Assembly: GCA_044870185.1 (NCBI GenBank)
Contig: JBIOYL010000023.1
Span: 1 to 25,337, forward strand
Direction of reading: 5' to 3'
DNA: 25,337 bases
From: JBIOYL01 sp044870185
GTDB lineage: Bacteria > Actinomycetota > CALGFH01
Within the stretch, counting starts at the first letter, position 1. The number at the start of each line of letters is the position of its first letter. The notes beneath the pieces were generated by a model that was not told where the DNA came from, made no database searches, and saw only the letters and a program-made list of their open reading frames with translations. This document shows positions 18,130-25,337 of the stretch, piece by piece. The position numbers and the translations under genes were made by a program.

Positions 18130-19209
18130 GACGCCTGCGCGCCGCGCTGCCCTGGGTGCTACTGGCCGCCGGGCTCGTCGCCGCCGGCGTGATCGGGGCG
18201 CAACGTTTCCGCTCCGGCGCGCCGCTGGACCCGGGCTCGGCGGCGCCGGACGGCACCAAAGGCGTGGTCGAGCTGCTGCGCGAGCTAGGCGCGACCGTCC
18301 ACGTCACCGCCGAGCTGCCCGACGCCGAGGTCAGCTCCGCCTTGCTGCTCAGCGACGACCTCGACGCCGCCCGCCACGCCGCCCTGCTCGCCTGGGTCCG
18401 GGCCGGCGGCGTGCTCGTGGTCGCCGACCCGCGCTCGGCCATCACCCGGGCGCGGCCGGTCGGCGCCACGGCGATCGGGTTCGTGCCGGCCGAGCTCGAG
18501 CGCCGCTGCGACGAGCCCGCCCTGCGTGACGTCGACCGCGTCGCCGCCCCCGGCGACAGCGTGCTCGCGGTCCCTGACGGCGCCCGCGGCTGCTTCCCGC
18601 GCCGCGGCGGCGCCTGGCTCGTCATCCAGCCGGAGGGGTCGGGCACCGTCGTCCGGCTCGGCGGCCCGGCCGCGCTGGTCAACGCCGAGCTCGGCCACGC
18701 CGACAACGCGCTGCTGGTCAGCTCGCTGCTGGCGCCCTCGCCGGGCGCCCGGGTGACCGTGCTCCGGCCGCCCCCGCCCGGCGGCGGCCGCCGCACCCTC
18801 GCCGACCTCGTCGCCCCGCGGGTCAAGCTCGCCATCGTCCAGCTCGTGCTCGCGTTCGCGCTGCTCGCGCTGTGGCGGGCGCGACGCCTGGGCCGCCCGG
18901 TGCGTGAGCCGCAGCCCGTCCAGATCCCCGCCTCGGAGCTGGTCGTGGCCGTCGGCGCGCTGCTCCAGCGGGCCCGCGGCCGGGCCCAGGCGGCCGCGGT
19001 CCTGGCCGACGACCTGCGCCGCAGCCTGGCCGAGCGTCTCGGCCTGCCCCCGTCCGCACCCGCCGAGCAGGTCGCCGACGCCGCCGCGGCCCGCACCGGA
19101 ATTCCCCGCGAGCGCATCCTCGGCAGCCTGCAGCACGCGAGCCCACGCGACGAGGCCGAGCTGGTCGCGCTCGCCGCCGCCATCGAGTCCGTCCGCCGGG
19201 AGGTCAGCA

Positions 19210-19220
<11 letters not shown>
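18126..19220 (+). CDS. DUF4350-domain membrane protein
   Basis: 364 residues from GTG 18126, overlapping the DUF4129 stop as GTGA. One N-terminal helix (ALPWVLLAAGLVAAGVIGA), then the DUF4350 region at about 30-200 with GAPLDPGSAAPDGTKGVVEL, LRELGATVHV, ALLAWVRAGGVLVVADP and HADNALLVSSLLAPSPG. A second helix follows at about 236-252 (IVQLVLAFALLALW), then a cytoplasmic tail with ELVVAVGALLQRARGRAQAA, LRRSLAERLGLPP and a basic helical end. The fold resembles a glutamine-amidotransferase-like or GldG-like sensor domain without catalytic residues. In actinobacteria it lies between DUF4129 and MoxR and probably assembles with them at the membrane. The substrate is unknown. Confidence 0.92.
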
Positions 19221-20157
<937 letters not shown>

Positions 20158-20159
20158 CC

Positions 20160-21644
20160 ATGCCGGTGCCGACCTGGCGCCTGGCCGCGGCGGCGGCCCT
20201 GGCCTCGCTGGCCATCCTGGTCGTGCCCGTCCCGGCCGGGCTCGGCCTGCTGGGGGTGAACCTGGTGCTGTTCGCCGCGGCCGCCGTCGACTGGCTGCGC
20301 GCCCCCCGCCCGGCCGCCATCGAGGTGGAGCGGGAGCTGCCGGGCGTGGTGCCGCTCGGCGGCACGGCCGAGATCGTCTGGCGGCTCGCCGACCGGCGCG
20401 GCCGAGGCGCCGACCGGCGCGGCCGGCGCGCGGCCCGGCCCGCCCGGACCGCGGAGGACCGGCGCGGCCGGAGCACCGGCCGACTCGGCCGAAGCGCCGA
20501 CCGGCGCGCCGTCCGCGCGGACCGGGCGGTCCGCGTCCGCCTGGCCGACGAGCTGGCGCCCTCGCTGGGTGCCACCACCCGGCGGGCGCAGGTGACGATC
20601 CCGGCCAGAGGCCGGGCGGCGGCCGCGACCACGATCACCCCCCAGCGCCGGGGGCGCTTCGCCCCGACCGAGGTCGTGCTGCGCGTCGAGGGGCCGCTCG
20701 GCCTGGCCGCCCGGCAGGGGCGGCGCCGCCTGCCCGGGATGCTGCGCGTCTACCCGCCGTTCCACTCCCGCGACCAGGCCGAGCTGCGCATCGACAAGGC
20801 GCGCATCCTCGAGGTGGGGCTGCGCTCGGCCCAGGGCCGCGGCGGCGGGACCGAGTTCGACTCGCTGCGCGAGTACGGCGTCGACGACGAGTTCCGCCGC
20901 ATCGACTGGGCGGCCACGGCCCGGGCCGGCAAGGCGATGGTGCGCACCTACCGGGCCGAGCGGAACCAGAGCGTGCTGCTGCTGCTCGACGCCGGGCGCA
21001 CCATGGCCGGCCGGGTGGCCGGCCAGCCGGGGCTCGGGGAGCCCCGTGGGGGTCCCCCGGGCGGCCGGGCGCCGCTAGCCGTCCCCCGCCTCGACCACGC
21101 GATGGACGCCGTGATGATGCTCACCGCCGTGGCCACCCGGCTCGGCGACCGGGCCGGGCTGGTCGCCTTCGACCGCGAGGTGCGCGCCCTCGTGCCCCCC
21201 GGCCACGCCCGCGACCAGCTGGTGCGGGTCACCGAGGCGATGTACGCGCTCGAGCCCGCGCTGGTCGAAAGCGACTACCCGGGCGCGTTCGCCGAGACGC
21301 TGGCCCGCTTCCGCCGCCGCGCCCTGCTGGTGCTGTTCACCGAGCTGGCCGAGCAGGCGGTGACCGAGACGCTGCTGCCCGCCCTGCCGCTGGTCGCCCG
21401 CGACCACCTCGTCGTCGTCGCCAGCGTGGCCGACCCCGAGGTGGCCGGCTGGGCCCGGTCGGTGCCCGCGGACGCCACGGCCGCCTACCGCAAGGCGGCG
21501 GCGGTCGCCGCGCTGGCCGACCGCCGCCGCACGGTCGCCTACCTGCGCGCCCTGGGCGCCGTGGTGGTCGACGCCCCGCCCGGCCGGCTCGCCCCCGAGC
21601 TGGCCGACGCCTACCTCAAGGTCAAGGCGACCGGCCGGCTGTGA
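20160..21644 (+). CDS. DUF58-domain (VWA-like) MoxR partner protein
   Basis: 494 residues from ATG 20160, two bases after the MoxR stop. Two N-terminal helices (LAAAAALASLAILVVPVPAG, LLGVNLVLFAAAAVDWL) are followed by a beta-rich region with RRGRFAPTEVVLRVEGPLGL. The DUF58 signature is GTEFDSLREYGVDDEFRRID, then WAATARAGKAMVRTYRAERN, and a VWA-type start SVLLLLDAGRTM with a partial MIDAS pattern (DxGRTM), then DAVMMLTAVATRLGDRAGLV and ARFRRRALLVLFTELAE. Two insertions are odd: an Arg-rich stretch of about 45 residues from DNA repeats (20391-20520), and a Gly/Pro/Arg-rich stretch from a palindromic GC block (21029-21066). Both keep the frame. Works with MoxR in membrane-protein assembly (family knowledge). 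Confidence 0.95.
   Translation: MPVPTWRLAAAAALASLAILVVPVPAGLGLLGVNLVLFAAAAVDWLRAPRPAAIEVERELPGVVPLGGTAEIVWRLADRRGRGADRRGRRAARPARTAEDRRGRSTGRLGRSADRRAVRADRAVRVRLADELAPSLGATTRRAQVTIPARGRAAAATTITPQRRGRFAPTEVVLRVEGPLGLAARQGRRRLPGMLRVYPPFHSRDQAELRIDKARILEVGLRSAQGRGGGTEFDSLREYGVDDEFRRIDWAATARAGKAMVRTYRAERNQSVLLLLDAGRTMAGRVAGQPGLGEPRGGPPGGRAPLAVPRLDHAMDAVMMLTAVATRLGDRAGLVAFDREVRALVPPGHARDQLVRVTEAMYALEPALVESDYPGAFAETLARFRRRALLVLFTELAEQAVTETLLPALPLVARDHLVVVASVADPEVAGWARSVPADATAAYRKAAAVAALADRRRTVAYLRALGAVVVDAPPGRLAPELADAYLKVKATGRL
20391..20470 (+). repeat. repeated gaccggcgcggccg blocks in the DUF58 gene
   Basis: Copies at 20391-20404, 20412-20425 and 20457-20470, with a partial copy near 20508, expand an Arg-rich segment (DRRGRGADRRGRR and similar). 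Confidence 0.85.
21029..21066. repeat. palindromic GC element inside the DUF58 gene
   Basis: GGGGCT/AGCCCC (21029-21034/21040-21045) forms a hairpin. It is followed by cccc-gtg-gggg and ggggg-t-ccccc symmetric runs to about 21058. It interrupts the VWA-like region in frame. Confidence 0.6.
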
Positions 21645-21654
21645 GCGCGGCCGC

Positions 21655-21671
21655 CGGGCGCGGAGCGCCCG
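21655..21671. terminator. bidirectional terminator between the DUF58 gene and the winged-helix relic
   Basis: CGGGCGC (21655-21661) and GCGCCCG (21665-21671) form a perfect seven-base stem with a GGA loop, 11 bases after the DUF58 stop in a 34-base convergent spacer. No T-tract. Confidence 0.6.
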
Positions 21672-21678
21672 CCGCCGG

Positions 21679-22455
21679 TCACGACACGGTGACCGCCACC
21701 GTCAACGCCCGGCCGAGGAAGCCGCCGAGGTGGGCGGCTTCGGCCTGCAGGGCCGCCCGTGGCAGCGTGCCGGCCGCCTCGAACAGCCTGACCGCCACGG
21801 TGTCGCCGTCGAGCTCCCACACGCCCGCGACCCGCCCGCCGGCCACGACCACCGGGGAGATCCACCCGGCGGTGCGGCTGACCAACCGTCGGCGCGCAGG
21901 GTCGAGGATCCGCGGGTCGCCGGTGCCGGGACCCAGCAGGTACTGGTCGAAGCCGGGCAGCAGCCGCACGGCCGTCGTGGGCCGGGTGGCCTGCAGCTCG
22001 TCCAGGTCGGCGGCCAGGGCGTACGCCTGCTGTCCGTCGACCTGCACGGTGACGAGCTGCGCACCGAGCCCGGCGAACCAGCCGCGCAGCTGGCTGCGGC
22101 GTGAGTTGCCCCGGGTCAGCCACTGGTCGAACGTGGCCGGCGTCGCCGGCCCGTAGACGGCCAGGTAGGCGGGGATGACGGTCCGCGCCGCCTGCTCGGG
22201 TGCCGGGACACCTGGCTCACCGCCTGCGCTATCGCGTCCAGGTCGGCCGGGCTCGCCCCGAAGGCGCGCTGCCAGGCGGGTCGCTCCCAGGAGCGGGTGG
22301 CGGCGAGCAGCGACAGGTAGGCGCCGGCCTCGGCCGGCGGCAGCAGGTGCAAGGTGCCACGCGCGGACCACCGCCACGGCGTCGGTGCCGGCGCGGGGGT
22401 CGAGCAGCTGCCGGCGGAGCCGCCAGGCCAGCACCTGCTCCCAGGTCAACGCCAC
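21679..22455 (-). pseudogene. winged-helix DNA-binding domain protein (YcaQ/AlkZ-like), internally deleted
   Basis: On the minus strand from GTG 22455: ALTWEQVLAWRLRRQLLDPR, AGTDAVAVVR; then in another frame TLHLLPPAEAGAYLSLLAAT, RSWERPAWQRAFGASPADLD, AIAQAVSQV; then back in the first frame PEQAARTVIPAYLAVYGPAT, FDQWLTRGNSRRSQLRGWFA, AVRLLPGFDQYLLGPGTGD, GWISPVVVAGGRVAGVWELD to the TGA at 21679. This is the order of the HTH_42/PF06224 winged-helix family (some members are DNA glycosylases such as AlkX/YcaQ), but blocks of about 30 residues near 22360 and about 80 residues near 22200 are missing, with frame changes at both joints. The length is 258 codons against about 370-400. No ribosome site is evident. 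A recent relic, since the remaining parts are well preserved. Confidence 0.85.
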
Positions 22456-22659
22456 CGGACGCCCTCCACGCCGAGCACCGCCCCCTGGCCAATCCTGCCA
22501 TGCGGCGGCGACAGGACGGACGTGCGGCGGCGGGCCCGGTTGCTTCTTGCGGTGGCTTCTGAGAAAGTCATGTCCCCCCGGTGTCCATCCTCCCCCAGTC
22601 CGTACAGCGCTCGCGCGCGAATCGACCGCAACGGCTCCCGACCCCCAGGGAGGCTCTCC
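22456..22659. other. divergent spacer before the secreted coiled-coil gene
   Basis: No gene supported. A TTGCTT at about 22540 has no matching -10 at 17 bases. I looked for the long structured leader expected of a c-di-AMP riboswitch, which often precedes wall-hydrolase genes in actinobacteria, and saw no convincing match. Confidence 0.5.
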
Positions 22660-23745
22660 GTGGCTCTCCGCGCCCGCATCCTGCTTGCCATGCTCGCAGC
22701 GGTCGCGATGGCGGCCCTGCTCACCCCGCCCGGCGGCGCCGCCGACGACCAGCGCGGCGACCTGGCCCGCACCCAGGACCAGCTCAGCGGTATCGAGGCG
22801 GTGCTGCGCGACGCGCACGCCGACGCGGGCGCCCTGGCCGCCGCCGTGGGCCAGGCAGACCACGCCGTCACGGCGGCCGAGGGCCGCCTGGACCAGGCCC
22901 GCACGCGTGAGGCGTCGACCAGGGCACAAAGGATCCAGGCCGCGGCGGCCCTGGCCGCGGTGACCAACGAGCTCGACGGCACCCAGAGGCGGCTGGCCGC
23001 CCAGGCTCGCCACGCCTACATGACCGGCGGGCTGGCCGACCTGGCCGCGCTGATCGGCTCCCAGGACCTGGCGGCGCTCGCCGACCGGGCCAGCACCTTG
23101 AACTACGTCGCCGCACGGGGCTCGCAGACCCTGCGCGGGCTCGACCTGGGGCGCCGGCGCGCCGCCGTGCTGCACACCCAGCTGGTCCAGGCCGAGCGGG
23201 AGCGTGCCGCGGCGACCGCGGCAGTGGCCCACCAGGTGGCCGAGCTGCGCCACGTCCAGGCGGTGCGCCGGCAGGCCAGGCAGGCACTCGAGGCGAAGAT
23301 CGCCACGCTCGCCCACCAGGCGGCGAGCCTGCGGGCCCGCTCCGCCGAGCTGCGCCGGCTGATCGAGCAGGAGGAGGCCCAGCGTGCCCGTGCGGCGGCC
23401 GCTCGCCGGGCGGCGAGCGCAGCCCGGGCCCCGGCCGCCCCGGCCGCGCCCGCGCCGCCGCCGGTGCCGCTGCAGGGTGGGCGCTGCGACCTGTCCGGCA
23501 CGTCGGCGGCGGAGCGCTGGATCATCATGCACGAGTCGGGCGGCGACCCGACCGCGCAGAACCCGAGCTCGACCGCCTTCGGGCTCGGGCAGCTGCTGCT
23601 CGGCAACCGCATCCTCTACCTCGGCCAGGACTACGCCACCACCGACTGCGGCAAGCAGCTCATGGCGTTCCGCTCCTATGTCCGCGACCGCTACGGAACG
23701 GCCGAAGCCGCCCAGGCGTTCTGGCAGGCCCACGGCTGGTACTGA
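22660..23745 (+). CDS. secreted coiled-coil protein with transglycosylase-like C-terminus
   Basis: 361 residues from GTG 22660, with GGAGG six bases upstream. A Sec signal peptide (RARILLAMLAAVAMAALLTP, cleavage probably after GGAA) is followed by a long alpha-helical coiled coil at about 30-250, rich in Ala/Gln/Arg/Glu (AQARHAYMTGGLADLAALIG, SQDLAALADRASTLNYVAAR), as in EnvC, PcsB or RipA/NlpC-type wall hydrolases. A Pro/Ala linker leads to a C-terminal lytic-transglycosylase/aggregation-promoting-factor-like domain: AERWIIMHESGGDPTAQNPS, STAFGLGQLLLGNR and YGTAEAAQAFWQAHGWY. The Glu in HESGGDP would be the catalytic acid. Predicted to cut or remodel peptidoglycan outside the membrane. Probably a SecA client. 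It ends seven bases from the convergent SpoIIM gene. Confidence 0.88.
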   Translation: MALRARILLAMLAAVAMAALLTPPGGAADDQRGDLARTQDQLSGIEAVLRDAHADAGALAAAVGQADHAVTAAEGRLDQARTREASTRAQRIQAAAALAAVTNELDGTQRRLAAQARHAYMTGGLADLAALIGSQDLAALADRASTLNYVAARGSQTLRGLDLGRRRAAVLHTQLVQAERERAAATAAVAHQVAELRHVQAVRRQARQALEAKIATLAHQAASLRARSAELRRLIEQEEAQRARAAAARRAASAARAPAAPAAPAPPPVPLQGGRCDLSGTSAAERWIIMHESGGDPTAQNPSSTAFGLGQLLLGNRILYLGQDYATTDCGKQLMAFRSYVRDRYGTAEAAQAFWQAHGWY

Positions 23746-23752
23746 GCTGGCG

Positions 23753-24784
23753 CTAGGTCGAGCGGGGCTCGGGTGCCCGGCGGGAGACCCAGCCGGCTCG
23801 CTCCTGCTCGCCGAGGGCGCCGGTGAAGCCCCGGGCGGCGGCCCGGCGGCCGCAGACGGCCAGGTAGGCGAGGAACGCCCCCTCGGCGAGCGCGCCGATC
23901 CCGACCCGAACCCAGGTCGGCCAGGGCCGGCCGGTGACGAACCCCTCGATGGTGCCGGCGGCCAGGAAGGCGACGACCAGCCCGAGCACGACGACGACCG
24001 CCCGTCGGCCCTCCTCGGCGAGCGCGGCGCCGCGGGTCCGGTCGCCCGGGTCGATCAGGGTCCAGCCGAGGCGCAGGCCCGCGCCGCCGGCGATGAACAC
24101 GGCGGTCAGCTCGAGCATGCCGTGGGGCAGGACGAGCCCCCAGAACTTCGGCGCCTGCCCCACGGCCGCGAACAGCCCGGCCGCAAAGCCGAGGTTGGCG
24201 CCGTTGGCGAGCAGCACCCAGGCGGTGCCCACGCACAGCAGGATCCCGAGCGCGAACGCCTGGAAGGCGACCTGCACGTTGTTGGAGAACACCTTGGAGG
24301 CGAACTGGGCGGCCGGCTCGGAGGAGTAGTAGGCGGCGAAGTCGTGGCTGACGTAGGCCTCGCGCACGGCGGGCGGTGCGGCCGCCTCCACCGCCGCTCG
24401 GGAGCTGCCGATCCACAGGCCGAGGGCGAGCGCCGGGGCGAGGCTCAGCAGGGTCGCGGCGAGCACGAAGCGGCGTGCATGCCACACCGCGGCCGGGAAG
24501 GTGACCGCGAAGAAGCGGCCGAACGCCCGCAGGGTGCGCGGCCGGCTGCCGTAGACGACCGCGCCCGCCCTGGCCACCAGGCCGCTCAGCTTGGCGGTCA
24601 GCGCCGGGTCGCGGTAGTAGGTCTGCGCGTACGACAGGTGGGTGGCGACCCGCTGGTAGAGCCGGACCAGCTCGTCGAGCTCGGCGGCCGACAGCGCGTC
24701 GAGCCGGCGGCCGCCCCGCGCGGTGAGCTCCGCCAGCCGGTTCCACACCGGCTGGTTGACGGCGATGTAGCGGTCGATGTCCAC
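23753..24784 (-). CDS. stage II sporulation protein M-type membrane protein
   Basis: About 343 residues from GTG 24784-24782, giving VDIDRYIAVNQPVWNRLAEL, the normal family start. The frame is open upstream to a GTG at 24853, but that part lies within the transposon. A cytoplasmic helical region of about 95 residues (VATHLSYAQTYYRDPALTAK, YGSRPRTLRAFGRFFAVTFP) is followed by a membrane helix, an extracytoplasmic loop (VREAYVSHDFAAYYSSEPAA, FASKVFSNNVQVAFQAFALG) and four to five helices with FWGLVLPHGMLELTAVFIAG. The NNxxVAFxAFAxG and PHGxLELxA motifs define the SpoIIM/DUF95 family. In non-sporulating actinobacteria the gene usually sits with RDD, MoxR and DUF58 genes. No Shine-Dalgarno precedes GTG 24784, because the transposon end directly abuts it. 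Expression may therefore be altered. Confidence 0.92.
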   Translation of the reverse strand: MDIDRYIAVNQPVWNRLAELTARGGRRLDALSAAELDELVRLYQRVATHLSYAQTYYRDPALTAKLSGLVARAGAVVYGSRPRTLRAFGRFFAVTFPAAVWHARRFVLAATLLSLAPALALGLWIGSSRAAVEAAAPPAVREAYVSHDFAAYYSSEPAAQFASKVFSNNVQVAFQAFALGILLCVGTAWVLLANGANLGFAAGLFAAVGQAPKFWGLVLPHGMLELTAVFIAGGAGLRLGWTLIDPGDRTRGAALAEEGRRAVVVVLGLVVAFLAAGTIEGFVTGRPWPTWVRVGIGALAEGAFLAYLAVCGRRAAARGFTGALGEQERAGWVSRRAPEPRST

Positions 24785-24786
24785 CG

Positions 24787-25337
24787 TTACCAGTTCTGTG
24801 AGCGTTTGTGTGCGCTCGCCGGCTGGTACCCCTGCTCGGGGTTCCTCGGCCACATCGCAAGCGATGTGGACTTGGTTCTGGTGTCATTGGCCCCCGCCAC
24901 CTCGCGGTGGTCTTGTGGAGCCTCGCACGCCCACACGTTCGCGTGGGCCTGCCCGCCGTGGTCGCCCACGCACGGCACCGGGGCGGCAACTCCACCCCGC
25001 TGGACATCCCGGTCACCAGCGACCGCTCCGGTCCAGTCACGGAGATTCAACGCCGCATTGGCATTACGGTCCACCAGCGCGCCGCACCCAGGGCACCCCC
25101 ACACCCGCTGGCCGAGCTTGAGCTCGGCCAGGTAGCCGCCGCAACCATGGTGGGTCTTGGACGAGGCGAACCAGCGGTCGGCCACCAGCAGCCGCCCGCC
25201 TGCCGCTGAGCACTTGTAGGCCAGCAGCGGGCGGACCCGGCCGATCCCAGCCTGGTAGACGCTACGGCGAAACGCCCGCCGACCCATCCCTTGTGCCATC
25301 GCGGCCACATCGAGATCCTCCACGACGATGGTGCCGT
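24787..25337 (-). CDS. tnpB: TnpB-type RNA-guided nuclease/OrfB, partial, RuvC-III Asp replaced
   Basis: The C-terminal 183 or so residues of a TnpB; the start lies beyond the right edge. The visible part opens with the RuvC-II strand IVVEDLDVAAM (catalytic Glu at 25320-25318), then GIGRVRPLLAYKCSAAGGRL, LVADRWFASSKT, a zinc ribbon HHGCG...CPGCG, and RuvC-III VDRNANAALNL. Two deviations are seen: the first CxxC is HxGC (normally SKTCSxCG), and DRDxNAA is DRNANAA, the third catalytic Asp being Asn (codon AAT, 25065-25063). TnpB cuts DNA guided by an RNA from the element's right end. With D to N it may be cleavage-dead. A tail of about 80 residues follows and ends at TAA 24789-24787. The family is certain; activity is doubtful. 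Confidence 0.92.
   Translation of the reverse strand, partial: GTIVVEDLDVAAMAQGMGRRAFRRSVYQAGIGRVRPLLAYKCSAAGGRLLVADRWFASSKTHHGCGGYLAELKLGQRVWGCPGCGALVDRNANAALNLRDWTGAVAGDRDVQRGGVAAPVPCVGDHGGQAHANVWACEAPQDHREVAGANDTRTKSTSLAMWPRNPEQGYQPASAHKRSQNW
24850..24869. ncRNA. hairpin in the tnpB 3' end, possible guide-RNA scaffold
   Basis: CCACATCGC (24850-24858) and GCGATGTGG (24861-24869) form a perfect nine-base stem with an AA loop inside the tnpB 3' coding region, about 65 bases before the element's right end. The guide RNA (reRNA) of TnpB elements is made from this overlap, so the hairpin may be part of its scaffold. This is inference from position. Confidence 0.4.

Larger units (their letters stand above)
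24785..25337 (-). mobile_element. IS200/IS605-group (TnpB-carrying) element, right end and 3' part
   Basis: The minus-strand TnpB gene enters from the right edge and stops at 24787. The sequence changes to the SpoIIM reading frame at about 24784, so the element's right end lies at about 24785. No terminal inverted repeats are expected in this group. The left end and any TnpA are outside the window, so completeness is unknown. Confidence 0.75.

Noticed and set aside
22480..22659. c-di-AMP (ydaO) riboswitch before the transglycosylase-like gene
   Set aside because: I could not find the conserved core elements, and the leader is short.
21679..23733. A single 684-residue minus-strand protein
   Set aside because: Its N-terminal two-thirds are antisense to the coiled-coil gene; only the end is the winged-helix relic.

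Overview
The window is very GC-rich DNA with strong third-position G/C bias. Its backbone is the actinobacterial block mtrA-mtrB-comF-hpf-secA, with an Rv3235-family gene beside secA. I read it as a chromosomal segment of an Actinomycetota species. A deep-branching or poorly sampled lineage is likely: lpqB is missing from between mtrB and comF, an orphan LuxR-type response regulator and a ROK kinase sit between hpf and secA, and prfB carries a complete programmed +1 frameshift site. The lineage is inference; no rRNA gene is present.

Layout. (1) 1-1946, minus strand: a gtrA-type membrane protein cut by the left edge, and prfB, whose N-terminus is in another frame joined by a CTT-TGA slip. (2) 2187-6531, plus strand: a small excisionase-type HTH regulator, a membrane-anchored LysM protein, a TcpC-like membrane protein, an unrecognised Ala-rich protein and an Rv3235-family protein. 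These look like one envelope/secretion-associated locus beside secA. A decayed ABC-transporter ATPase lies inside it on the other strand. (3) 6532-7117: repeat-rich spacer and a small Arg-rich ORF converging on secA. (4) 7080-15639, minus strand: mtrA, mtrB, comF, hpf, LuxR-type regulator, ROK sugar kinase and secA, in transcription order. (5) 16005-21644, plus strand, divergent from mtrA: a Pro/Gly-rich membrane protein, DUF4129, DUF4350, MoxR ATPase and DUF58, mostly with overlapping or touching ends, so one operon. (6) 21679-25337: a winged-helix pseudogene with two internal deletions, a secreted coiled-coil/transglycosylase-like protein, a SpoIIM-type membrane protein and the 3' end of a TnpB gene of an IS200/IS605-group element whose right end abuts the SpoIIM start.

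The unifying theme is the cell envelope: MtrAB signalling, Sec export, LysM and transglycosylase wall proteins, the MoxR/DUF58 chaperone set and SpoIIM. The most informative observations are the prfB frameshift, the TnpB whose RuvC-III aspartate is replaced by asparagine, the uncharacterised HTH/LysM/TcpC/Rv3235 locus, and the abundance of in-frame tandem repeats and gene relics, which suggests a genome shaped by repeat expansion and small indels.
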